DNA from: JAZDMK01 sp043800975 | GTDB lineage: Bacteria > Bacteroidota > Bacteroidia > Bacteroidales > JAHJDW01 | DNA: 7,473 nucleotides | Direction: 5' to 3' | NCBI GenBank assembly: GCA_043800975.1 | Contig: JAZDMK010000044.1 | Coordinates: 1 to 7,473 of the forward strand | In this document: positions 1 to 5,581 of the stretch, one piece after another | Position numbering within the stretch: the first letter of the stretch is position 1 | Layout of the letters: each line of letters begins with the position of its first letter | Notes under the pieces: generated by a model | What the model was told of the DNA's origin: nothing | Seen by the model: the letters and a program-made list of their open reading frames with translations, nothing else | Database searches by the model: none | Made by a program: the position numbers and the translations under genes

Positions 1-1
1 A

Positions 2-244
2 TCTTATTTCAATTATAATTTCATATCTTTTTCGCGGGGGATGGTGTTTTCTGCTGACTCTGCTCTGTTCTTTAATATCTTCAAATCCTTGTCGATAGGT
101 GCATCTCTATCCTACCATTATTATGAGTTTAATAAATTCACGGGGTATGTTGAATATTTTGCTCCAAGGCCAGACTATTGTTATAAGTATTATAACTATG
201 GCTGCCGTTTAGACTATTCACTAACATTTAAATTTTCCTTTTGA
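2..244 (+). CDS. C-terminal end of an outer-membrane beta-barrel protein (partial)
   Basis: The reading frame is open from the left edge of the window to a TGA at 242-244, so only the last 80 codons of a longer protein are visible. An in-frame ATG at 41 is unlikely to be the start because the frame is already open with similar composition before it. The peptide alternates polar and hydrophobic or aromatic residues (SLSIGASLSYHYYEF near the middle, then DYSLTFKFSF at the end) and stops on a terminal Phe. This is the usual C-terminal beta-signal of Gram-negative outer-membrane barrels recognised by the BAM machinery. The visible part is rich in Tyr and Phe, as expected for barrel girdles. The specific family (porin-like, OmpA-like barrel or other) cannot be told from this fragment. 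The next gene begins 2 nt after the stop, which suggests cotranscription. Confidence 0.6.
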   Translation, partial: SYFNYNFISFSRGMVFSADSALFFNIFKSLSIGASLSYHYYEFNKFTGYVEYFAPRPDYCYKYYNYGCRLDYSLTFKFSF

Positions 245-246
245 TC

Positions 247-564
247 ATGAAACTAAACTTATTAATAAGTTCTCTAACATTTGCTATTTTTCTTTTTGCA
301 AATAAAGGATTTAGCCAGGACAACAAAACCCTGATCGCTGAAATTAAAGCATTTCAGCAGCAGTTGAATGATGAGTATAAAAATCCCAAGGATTCCCCCA
401 TGAAGGATGAGGACCGGCTGGCTTTCACAGGTCATGACTTTTTTAAATCCAACCTGAAATACAGAGTCGTGGCGGATTTTAAGCTGACTCCAGAGGCAAA
501 GGTTTTTGAAATGGCATGTAACAAAGGTTTGAGAACATTATTTAATTATTTTTGTCTTAAATAA
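247..564 (+). CDS. Truncated DUF1684 paralogue (N-terminal part only)
   Basis: This encodes 105 residues from the ATG at 247; a TTG at 241 is a weaker alternative. Residues 1 to about 24 form a signal peptide ending GFS-QD. The rest matches the N-terminal third of the full DUF1684 protein at 1618-2232, including the QQQLNDEYKNPKDSPMKDED segment and the LKYRVVADFKLTPEAK segment. Similarity stops after a shared Lys-Gly (about position 528), and the frame then ends in an unrelated 10-residue tail. The conserved DUF1684 core (RDRTNGLETYGGGR and the NPYCCYNEKYSCPLPPKEN region of the full copy) is missing. It is therefore most likely a non-functional 3'-truncated duplicate, although it keeps a start, a signal peptide and an open frame and could yield a small exported peptide. 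The DUF1684 role is unknown. Confidence 0.7.
   Translation: MKLNLLISSLTFAIFLFANKGFSQDNKTLIAEIKAFQQQLNDEYKNPKDSPMKDEDRLAFTGHDFFKSNLKYRVVADFKLTPEAKVFEMACNKGLRTLFNYFCLK
355..516 (+). repeat. Direct repeat, copy A (DUF1684 coding segment)
   Basis: This 162-bp segment aligns without gaps to 1711-1872 at a constant offset of 1356. I count 6 mismatches by eye (about 96% identity), and the last 66 bp (451-516) are identical. Three of the six differences are silent and three change the residue (Arg/Gln, Asp/Glu, Ser/Pro). Upstream of 355 the two copies are much less alike, and downstream of about 528 they are unrelated. Confidence 0.9.
547..554 (+). promoter_or_regulatory. Possible -7 element upstream of the deacetylase gene
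   Basis: TATTTTTG matches the Bacteroidota -7 consensus TAnnTTTG and lies 20 nt before the ATG at 575, inside the non-homologous tail of the truncated DUF1684 copy. A TTTG at 528-531 is only 15 nt upstream, shorter than the usual 19-21 nt spacing, and the region is AT-rich, so a chance match is quite possible. Confidence 0.25.
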
Positions 565-574
565 ATCCCACGCA

Positions 575-1618
575 ATGACTACATCCCCCATCAAGCTTTT
601 AATCGTTGCAATTGGATTAATTATTAATTCAATGGTATCTGCACAACCCCAGAAATGCTTTACTGCTATTCACTGTGACCCAACCGAACCCAATAATTTC
701 CCAAATCTGGAAAAGCTTGTTGACAGTGCTAACGCATACAACATAAAACTCACATTACAGTTTACTGCGCCATGGGTTGACAGCATTACACCTTATCCTG
801 CCCGTTTGAATGCAATTTCCACATGGCATTCACAAGGTCACGAGATAGCCATGCATCATCATGACATCATTCATCCAATGAGCTGGGATCAATATTCAAA
901 TCATTCCATGTACTCAATTGATACTGCCGGTTGGGATACTTTGCAATACATGGGTGACATTGAGCTATTGTATTCACTCATACAATCTATTACAGGCACA
1001 ACACAGATCAGAACAATTGGAAACTCAGATTCCGTTGACTTGCCACTGAATTGTATCTTTCAAACCAATGGGATATTACTTGCTGACGGATTTTCAAACC
1101 CAGTGGCCTATAATTATCTCGGAAAAGATTACTGCCGGGTTGGTTACACATTTATAAACAACATGAGCGTTGAAAATTCCATCGAAAACCTTTATCCAAG
1201 CATGACATCTTTTTCCAGCCTCGGTGTCGTTTTTCATGTGTTCAATTTCGCATCAAACCCGGCTCCTGCAATGAAATGGTTCCGTTTCATTAATCAGAAT
1301 GGCTTACAATCTATGACAGTTGCCGGACTACTAACATCATTTGATTGCCCTTCAGGTGTTTCTTCATTGTCTGATGTAACCGCTTCAACAGATTGTAGAG
1401 TATACCCTGTTCCTTTTTCAGAAACACTTAAGGTGCAATATGAGGGTGGTTTCACTGCTGAATTATTTGGGTATACTGGGGACCGGCTGATCTCATCCAC
1501 ATCAGAGAACGGAACCTGTCTTTTAAATACTGCAAAACTTGCACCTGGCATCTATCTGCTGGTGGTAACCATCAATAATAAAACTGTCATAGTAAATAAA
1601 GTAGTTAAAGGAATATAA
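575..1618 (+). CDS. Polysaccharide-deacetylase-like protein with T9SS sorting domain
   Basis: This is a 347-residue secreted protein. Residues 1-23 are a signal peptide ending VSA-QP. Residues about 28-255 look like a NodB-type deacetylase beta/alpha barrel. HCDP (33-36) sits where the first metal/catalytic Asp motif is expected, although it is not a classical TFDDG. GHEIAMHHHDIIHP (88-101) contains H96-x3-H100-P, with the spacing of the second metal-binding motif H(S/T)xxHP. GVVFHVF (217-223) near the end of the barrel may supply the late His. Residues about 275-347 (VYPVPFSETLKV through APGIYLLVV to a basic NKVVKGI end) fit a type A T9SS C-terminal sorting domain, so the protein is probably exported by type IX secretion and anchored or released at the cell surface. 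The substrate is unknown. It begins 10 nt after the truncated DUF1684 copy and overlaps the next start by one base. A divergent, non-catalytic barrel is an alternative. Confidence 0.7.
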   Translation: MTTSPIKLLIVAIGLIINSMVSAQPQKCFTAIHCDPTEPNNFPNLEKLVDSANAYNIKLTLQFTAPWVDSITPYPARLNAISTWHSQGHEIAMHHHDIIHPMSWDQYSNHSMYSIDTAGWDTLQYMGDIELLYSLIQSITGTTQIRTIGNSDSVDLPLNCIFQTNGILLADGFSNPVAYNYLGKDYCRVGYTFINNMSVENSIENLYPSMTSFSSLGVVFHVFNFASNPAPAMKWFRFINQNGLQSMTVAGLLTSFDCPSGVSSLSDVTASTDCRVYPVPFSETLKVQYEGGFTAELFGYTGDRLISSTSENGTCLLNTAKLAPGIYLLVVTINNKTVIVNKVVKGI

Positions 1619-2232
1619 TGCGTAACTTAATAATTATCTTAACCCTGTTTTTTTTCGCACCTGCCTTTTGTCAGGACAAAAAAGCCTATGAAACAGAAAT
1701 CAAAGCTTATCAGCAGCAGCTGAATGATGAGTATAAAAATCCGAAGGATTCCCCCATGAAGGATGAAGACCAGCTGGCTTTCACAGGTCATGAATTTTTT
1801 AAACCCAACCTGAAATACAGAGTCGTGGCGGATTTTAAGCTGACTCCAGAGGCAAAGGTTTTTGAAATGGCACGCAGTAAGGGAAACACTGCTCCATACC
1901 GCAAATACGGTGAAGCCACTTTTATGATCGGGAAGAAAAAATACACACTGGCACTTTACCAGAATCAGAAATTAATGAATGATGAAAAGTACAAGAATGA
2001 GCTGTTCATTCCTTTCCGTGACCGCACCAACGGTTTGGAAACATACGGCGGAGGACGTTTTATGGATGTTGACATTCCGGCTGGAAATACAGTAATTATC
2101 GATTTTAATAAAAGCTATAATCCTTACTGCTGTTATAACGAGAAATACTCCTGCCCTCTTCCTCCCAAAGAAAATATCCTGAGTATTGAAATTCGGGCAG
2201 GGATTAAAACCTACAAGGCCGGAAAACATTAA
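1618..2232 (+). CDS. DUF1684 family exported protein (full length)
   Basis: This is a 204-residue protein starting at the ATG in TAATG, sharing one base with the deacetylase stop, so translation is probably coupled. Residues 1 to about 18 form a signal peptide (MRNLIIILTLFFFAPAFC-QD); Phe at -1 relative to the Cys does not fit a lipobox, so it is probably not a lipoprotein. The family core is intact: FTGHEFF (55-61), LKYRVVADF (65-73), the strand pair FMIGKKKYTLALYQNQ (102-117), FIPFRDRTNGLETYGGGRF (130-148), VIIDFNKSYNPYCCYNEKYS (159-178) and CPLPPKEN (179-186). The Cys-rich NPYC...YSCPLPP block is the family hallmark. No biochemical function is established to my knowledge; the fold and exported location suggest a periplasmic or surface role. 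Its N-terminal third is duplicated upstream at 247-528. Confidence 0.88.
   Translation: MRNLIIILTLFFFAPAFCQDKKAYETEIKAYQQQLNDEYKNPKDSPMKDEDQLAFTGHEFFKPNLKYRVVADFKLTPEAKVFEMARSKGNTAPYRKYGEATFMIGKKKYTLALYQNQKLMNDEKYKNELFIPFRDRTNGLETYGGGRFMDVDIPAGNTVIIDFNKSYNPYCCYNEKYSCPLPPKENILSIEIRAGIKTYKAGKH
1711..1872 (+). repeat. Direct repeat, copy B (inside the full-length DUF1684 gene)
   Basis: This is the partner of copy A at 355-516, with 6 differences in 162 bp by eye and 66 identical bases at its end (1807-1872). Together the copies flank the deacetylase gene in direct orientation, so homologous recombination between them would delete that gene and fuse the two DUF1684 reading frames in phase (the 1356-nt offset is a multiple of 3). 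Confidence 0.9.
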
Positions 2233-2246
2233 TTCTTCATTTCATT

Positions 2247-3038
2247 TTGACTAAAAAAGAAAAACACCTTCTTCTCGAAAAAGCTTATCAGGCCTATTGT
2301 CATCCGGGCTTTATCGCTGATGATCCCGTTTCCATTCCCCATCGGTTTTCAAACAATGAAGATATTGAGATCGCTGCATTCTTTGCTGCCACTTTTGCAT
2401 GGGGAAAACGCAGTGTTATTATTCAAAAAACAAATCTCTTGTTAGAGAAAATGAATAATGAACCCCATGCATTCATTCTCAATTTTAAATAAAATGATTT
2501 AATAAAATTCAAACAGTTTGTACACCGTACTTTTCAGTTCGATGATCTGCATTATTTTCTGTTAAGGCTTCAATTCATATACAGAGAATATGGAAGCATG
2601 GAAAAACTTTTTGTGCCTTATAATAATGTGAAAGATGCGATTCATAATTTCAGGGAAGTGTTTTTTGAAGACACACACTTTGCCAGAACTGAAAAGCATT
2701 TGTCTGATCCCTATAAAAATTCAGCATGCAAGCGAATCAACCTCTTTCTGCGCTGGATGGTGCGAACCGATAAAGAAGGTGTTGATTTTGGTATCTGGAA
2801 AAATATTGATCCATCCAGCCTCATGTGCCCGCTGGATGTTCATACAACAAAAGCAGCTCATAAACTTGGTTTATTGAACCAAAAAGTTAACGATTGGAAC
2901 GCCGTGGAAGCCCTGACGCAAGAATTACGTAAATTTGACGCGCAAGACCCTGTTAAATACGACTTTGCGTTGTTTGGGTTAAACATACACCAAAGCTATA
3001 TATTACCGTTAACTGATCCAAACCGACCGTTAACTTGA
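2247..3038 (+). pseudogene. TIGR02757/DUF2400 family gene with an in-frame stop
   Basis: One continuous frame encodes a protein matching TIGR02757 (DUF2400), an uncharacterised family of roughly 250 residues common in Bacteroidota. The N-terminal part (2247-2492) carries FIADDPVSIPHRFSNNEDIE and AAFFAATFAWGKRSVII. The C-terminal part (from 2493) carries FKQFVHRTFQ, PYKNSACKRINLFLRWMVR, MCPLDVHTTKAAHKLG and DPVKYDFALFGLNI. The two are in the same frame and separated only by TAA at 2490-2492 (codon 82), with recognisable sequence on both sides (LNFK-stop-NDLIKFKQF). No ATG fits the N-terminus, so TTG at 2247, 14 nt after the DUF1684 stop, is the best start. An ATG at 2598 could restart the second part. 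After FGLNI the frame enters repeat sequence (from about 3005) and stops inside it, so the native end is probably replaced. It is either a recent pseudogene, a sequencing error or two separately translated pieces. Confidence 0.8.
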
Positions 3039-3070
3039 TCAAAATTACCGGAATCTGATTGTGTATTGCG
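3005..3070. repeat. Three imperfect 21-bp direct repeats, possible IS21-type terminus
   Basis: Units begin at 3008 (GTTAACTGATCCAAA...), 3029 (GTTAACTTGATCAAA...) and 3050 (GGAATCTGATTGTG...), each 21 bp and preceded by (A)CC. The first two agree closely and the third is degraded. Tandem repeats of about 20 bp of this type (CCGG-AAT / TTGATCA motifs) resemble the transposase-binding repeats at the ends of IS21-family elements. No transposase gene is visible, so this would be a solitary remnant end. The IS assignment is inferred from remembered resemblance, not a database match. Confidence 0.35.
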
Positions 3071-3121
3071 GTGGCTGTTTGAGGGTAGTATCTTTACTTC
3101 ATAAATTTTATAAACGTTCAG

Positions 3122-3194
3122 CCTTCGCACCTCTTACAACTCTCCGTTCTCTGTCTCTGCATGACAAATCTCTCAAAGCAAAAAGGTGCGAAGG
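3122..3194. repeat. Inverted repeat, 11-bp perfect arms with a 51-nt loop
   Basis: CCTTCGCACCT at 3122-3132 is the exact reverse complement of AGGTGCGAAGG at 3184-3194. The arms are GC-rich against an AT-rich background. The loop holds pyrimidine-rich sequence with no open frame. No U-run follows either arm, so it is not a standard terminator. The rest of the 253-nt stretch 3039-3291 shows no gene apart from the stem-loop at 3255-3287. Confidence 0.6.
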
Positions 3195-3254
3195 TTTATT
3201 TTAAAAGATTAAAAAAATACAGTGTACGTTCTTTTTAGGGGTAACAGATCTTAC

Positions 3255-3287
3255 AAAACTACAATCCGGCGATTGTAGTTTTTTTTT
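3255..3287 (+). terminator. Intrinsic terminator, probably bidirectional
   Basis: A 12-bp perfect stem (AAAACTACAATC at 3255-3266 with GATTGTAGTTTT at 3271-3282) closes a CGGC tetraloop and runs into a T-tract to 3287 on the + strand. It ends 4 nt before the stop codon of the convergent rubredoxin-like gene. On the - strand the same stem is followed by a short TTTT, so it can serve both the left-hand operon and the rubredoxin-like gene. Confidence 0.8.
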
Positions 3288-3291
3288 GCCT

Positions 3292-3405
3292 TTATTTTTC
3301 CACTTCAACAAACTGTTCCGGTCCTGCGCCACAAACAGGACACTTTTCAGGGGGCTCTTCCCCTTCATGAATATAGCCGCATAATTCACATTCAAAAGTT
3401 TTCAT
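3292..3405 (-). CDS. Small rubredoxin-like protein
   Basis: This is a 37-residue protein read from the ATG whose A is at 3405. The frame is open further upstream to an ATG at 3474, but that extension is rich in Lys and Phe, has no family resemblance and would start upstream of the predicted promoter. Four Cys form two iron-binding knuckles: C6-E-L-C9-G-Y and C22-P-V-C25-G-A, separated by an acidic IHEGEEPPEK loop. This is the Fe(Cys)4 site of rubredoxins and resembles the C-terminal rubredoxin domain of rubrerythrins. It is shorter than classical rubredoxins (about 50-55 residues), lacking much of the middle segment. It is expected to be a cytoplasmic one-electron carrier, perhaps in oxidative-stress reduction; the partner is not in the window. 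It is transcribed divergently from padR and convergently to the left-hand genes. Confidence 0.85.
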   Translation of the reverse strand: MKTFECELCGYIHEGEEPPEKCPVCGAGPEQFVEVEK

Positions 3406-3421
3406 TTTTCTAGATTTTTTG

Positions 3422-3452
3422 TAAAAATAATGCTTTTTGCAAAAATTGCAAA
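3422..3452 (-). promoter_or_regulatory. Promoter of the rubredoxin-like gene
   Basis: Read on the - strand, TTTG (3452-3449) is followed after exactly 19 nt by TATTTTTA (3429-3422), which matches 7 of 8 bases of the Bacteroidota -7 consensus TAnnTTTG with the canonical 19-21 nt spacing. The implied start of transcription, around 3416, leaves a leader of roughly 10 nt before the ATG at 3405 and supports that start codon. Confidence 0.55.
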
Positions 3453-3490
3453 ATTTTATTAGTCTTATTTTCATATTATTATAAATTATT

Positions 3491-3515
3491 TAGTACTATG
3501 CGTTACATAGTACTA
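3491..3515. promoter_or_regulatory. Palindromic operator, probably for PadR
   Basis: TAGTACTATG (3491-3500) and its exact reverse complement CATAGTACTA (3506-3515) are separated by CGTTA. A 10-bp perfect dyad with two-fold symmetry, 35 nt before the start of a padR gene and overlapping the expected -33 region of its promoter, fits an autorepression operator. The ATG...CAT core resembles known PadR-family operators. Binding by the adjacent PadR protein is inferred. Confidence 0.65.
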
Positions 3516-3525
3516 TCTTTTACCA

Positions 3526-3533
3526 TATCTTTG
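3526..3533 (+). promoter_or_regulatory. -7 element of the padR-pspC promoter
   Basis: TATCTTTG matches TAnnTTTG exactly and lies 16 nt before the padR ATG. The corresponding -33 position (about 3501-3506) has no good TTTG and falls in the spacer and right arm of the palindrome. The leader would be about 10 nt. Confidence 0.5.
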
Positions 3534-3549
3534 ACGAAAATTCTTTCCA

Positions 3550-3873
3550 ATGGATATGGAAAATTCAAAAGCACAAATGAAAAAAGGAGTTCTGGAATTT
3601 TGCATTCTGGCAATTCTTGAAAAAGGGGATGCTTATTCGACAGACATAATTGAAAGGCTGAAATCGGCCAAGCTGATTGTCGTGGAAGGCACCTTATATC
3701 CCCTGCTAACAAGACTGAAAAACGATAATCTTCTCACCTATCGATGGGAAGAATCCAAATCAGGGCCGCCACGCAAATATTACACAATTACAGAAAGTGG
3801 TTTACAATTTCTTTCTGGTCTCAAAAACTCATGGAATGAGTTGCTGGAATCAGTTCAACATATTACACATTAA
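3550..3873 (+). CDS. PadR family transcriptional regulator
   Basis: This is a 107-residue winged-helix regulator. Residues 11-26 (KKGVLEFCILAILEKG) form the first helix typical of PadR proteins; AYSTDIIERLK (28-38) is the second helix; VVEGTLYPLLTRLKNDNLL (44-62) is the recognition helix with the family's xEGTLYPxLxRL pattern; YRWEESKSGPPRKYYTIT (64-81) is the beta-wing with the conserved GPxRKYY. A short C-terminal helix (83-103) would serve dimerisation, as in the PadR-s2 subgroup of about 100-110 residues. An alternative ATG at 3556 would remove two residues. It lies 13 nt before pspC and most likely represses this two-gene operon through the palindrome at 3491-3515. PadR proteins paired with PspC-domain membrane proteins are common, and the inducer is probably an envelope signal or small molecule, which is unknown here. 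Confidence 0.92.
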   Translation: MDMENSKAQMKKGVLEFCILAILEKGDAYSTDIIERLKSAKLIVVEGTLYPLLTRLKNDNLLTYRWEESKSGPPRKYYTITESGLQFLSGLKNSWNELLESVQHITH

Positions 3874-3886
3874 AAAAAATATAGTT

Positions 3887-5506
3887 ATGAAAAAGACCGT
3901 AACAATAAATTTAGGTGGAATGTTCTTCCATATTGATGAAGATGCATTTGATAAATTGCAGATTTATCTTGAATCACTTCGCACTCACTGGAAAAATCAG
4001 GAAGGCAGCGAAGAAATTATGAGTGATATTGAAAGTCGGGTAGCTGAAATCTTTCAGACAAAAATCAGTGAACGTAAACAGGTAGTTGCCATTGAAGATG
4101 TGGATGAGGTAATTGGAATCCTTGGTAAACCTGAAGAACTCGCCGATGATAAAAAGGAAGCGAGTGAAAATAAATCAGAAACACCTCATACAGGAAAAAG
4201 GAAAAGATTATACCGCGACTGTGACAATCGAATTCTGGGCGGCGTTTGCAGTGGTATCGGATATTATTTTAATGTAGATCCTGTGTGGATTCGTCTTGGC
4301 TTTGTCTTGTCATTCTTCTTTTTCGGAATTGGACCGCTCATCTATTTAATTCTCTGGTTCATTACGCCTGAAGCAAGAACCACTGCAGAGATGCTTGATA
4401 TGAAAGGTGAAAAAGCCGATCTGAAGGACATTGAAAAAAATATTAAAGAAGAAATTAAAAATGTAAAAGAACGCATTAAACGTTTTGGTAATAAGGCAAA
4501 TCATGCATACCGCGATCCTAGCCGCAGAGCCGAAGCCAATCGATTTGCTGATTTTTTAACGGATGTATTCGGACAGGTAGGGAAAGCAATTGTCATTTTC
4601 GTTGGTATCTTCCTCCTTACATTTGGTATAGGTTTGCTCATTGCATTTATTATTTCATTCACAGGAGGCGGGGTGATTTCATCCAACCATATTGGGTTGA
4701 ATACTTTGTCGCTTCCAATCCTGGGAAGGTTTCTTTTTGCCAATGAAAGTCAGGCTACCATGGCACTTTCAGGAGTTATTCTGCTGACATTTATCCCTGT
4801 TATTATGATGATTTACGCAGGCGTGCGTCTGGTGTTCGGTTTCCGTTCTCATATGAAAATTGTTTCTCTTTCAGCGTTAGGATTATGGCTGGCTGGTCTT
4901 ATTCTTTGTATCATTTGCGGAGCAAGACTGGCCAATGATTTCCGTGTACCTGAAACAGTGAAAGAAGAAATCAGAATTGTTCAACCCGACAGTACACTAT
5001 ATTTAGATTTAAATACAAGCCTTGCAACCGTCAATCCCGACATGATGGGCGACGACAGAATCAGAATTCATGGTTGGACACTGGCTGAAGTGAATGGCAA
5101 ATCGGTGAACTGTGGTTTTCCTGAAATTAAAATTGAAAGAAGTATGACTTCGGAATACAGCCTGTATGTAATGAAATCGGCAAGGGCTGAGAATGCAGAT
5201 GTGGCCCGCAGCCGTGCGAAAAAAATCAATTATAACGTAAAGCAGAAAGATTCTGTACTTTATTTTGATCCTTATTACCAGCTGGGAACCGGCGACAAAT
5301 GGCGCGCTCAGGATATTGAAATTGTTATCATGGTTCCCGAAGGAAAAAGAATTGAGCTGAGCAAACGTCTGGAACCGATGTTCTTTCATCGTAATCATAA
5401 AAGCAACGAGATGGATCCCAAAACATTCGGCCATCAGCTTGAAATGAAACAGGGAACGCTTATGTGTATTGATTGTCCGGTGCCGGTTGCACTAAATGTG
5501 AATTAA
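3887..5506 (+). CDS. PspC domain-containing membrane protein
   Basis: This is a 539-residue protein from the ATG at 3887; the frame extends upstream to 3797 but only within padR. Residues 1-85 form the soluble N-terminal region usual in Bacteroidota PspC proteins (TINLGGMFFHIDEDAF, EEIMSDIESRVAEIF, VVAIEDVDEVIGILGKPEE). Residues about 106-163 are the PspC domain: KRLYRDCDNRILGGVCSGIG, then YFNVDPVWIRLGFVL and a hydrophobic segment ending LWFITPEA. A charged, probably coiled helix follows (174-200, KADLKDIEKNIKEEIKNVKE). Further membrane segments lie near 233-257, 293-317 and 326-347. The remaining about 190 residues are polar and beta-rich, probably an extracytoplasmic domain. PspC domains act in envelope-stress sensing in the phage-shock response; no pspA or other psp genes are visible here. 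It is cotranscribed with padR and followed by a strong terminator. Confidence 0.9.
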   Translation: MKKTVTINLGGMFFHIDEDAFDKLQIYLESLRTHWKNQEGSEEIMSDIESRVAEIFQTKISERKQVVAIEDVDEVIGILGKPEELADDKKEASENKSETPHTGKRKRLYRDCDNRILGGVCSGIGYYFNVDPVWIRLGFVLSFFFFGIGPLIYLILWFITPEARTTAEMLDMKGEKADLKDIEKNIKEEIKNVKERIKRFGNKANHAYRDPSRRAEANRFADFLTDVFGQVGKAIVIFVGIFLLTFGIGLLIAFIISFTGGGVISSNHIGLNTLSLPILGRFLFANESQATMALSGVILLTFIPVIMMIYAGVRLVFGFRSHMKIVSLSALGLWLAGLILCIICGARLANDFRVPETVKEEIRIVQPDSTLYLDLNTSLATVNPDMMGDDRIRIHGWTLAEVNGKSVNCGFPEIKIERSMTSEYSLYVMKSARAENADVARSRAKKINYNVKQKDSVLYFDPYYQLGTGDKWRAQDIEIVIMVPEGKRIELSKRLEPMFFHRNHKSNEMDPKTFGHQLEMKQGTLMCIDCPVPVALNVN

Positions 5507-5527
5507 GGATTTATGAGATAATAAAAG

Positions 5528-5553
5528 GCCTGCTTTCAGCGGGCTTTTTTTTT
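5528..5553 (+). terminator. Intrinsic terminator of the padR-pspC operon
   Basis: GCCTGC (5528-5533) pairs with GCGGGC (5539-5544) through one T-G pair around a TTTCA loop, preceded by an A-run and followed by nine Ts (5545-5553). It starts 21 nt after the pspC stop codon. Confidence 0.9.
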
Positions 5554-5564
5554 GAAAAGATTTC

Positions 5565-5572
5565 TATCTTTG
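5565..5572 (+). promoter_or_regulatory. -7 element of the TPR-CHAT gene
   Basis: TATCTTTG is identical to the element before padR and matches TAnnTTTG. It lies only 9 nt before the ATG at 5582, so the transcript would have a leader of just a few bases. The -33 region would overlap the terminator stem and shows no TTTG at the right spacing. Confidence 0.45.
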
Positions 5573-5581
5573 AAATGTCCC

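Noticed and set aside
2635..2877. 80-residue + strand frame
   Set aside because: It is a shifted frame within the TIGR02757 coding region and lacks family motifs.
3201..3395. 64-residue frame on the - strand
   Set aside because: It overlaps the rubredoxin-like gene and the terminator in another frame, and its peptide looks like out-of-frame translation.
3797..3886. Upstream extension of the pspC frame
   Set aside because: It is padR coding sequence read in another frame; the MKKTVTINLGG start at 3887 fits the family.
5009..5434. 141-residue frame on the - strand
   Set aside because: It lies entirely inside pspC, antisense, with no domain-like sequence; the + strand frame is clearly the coding one.
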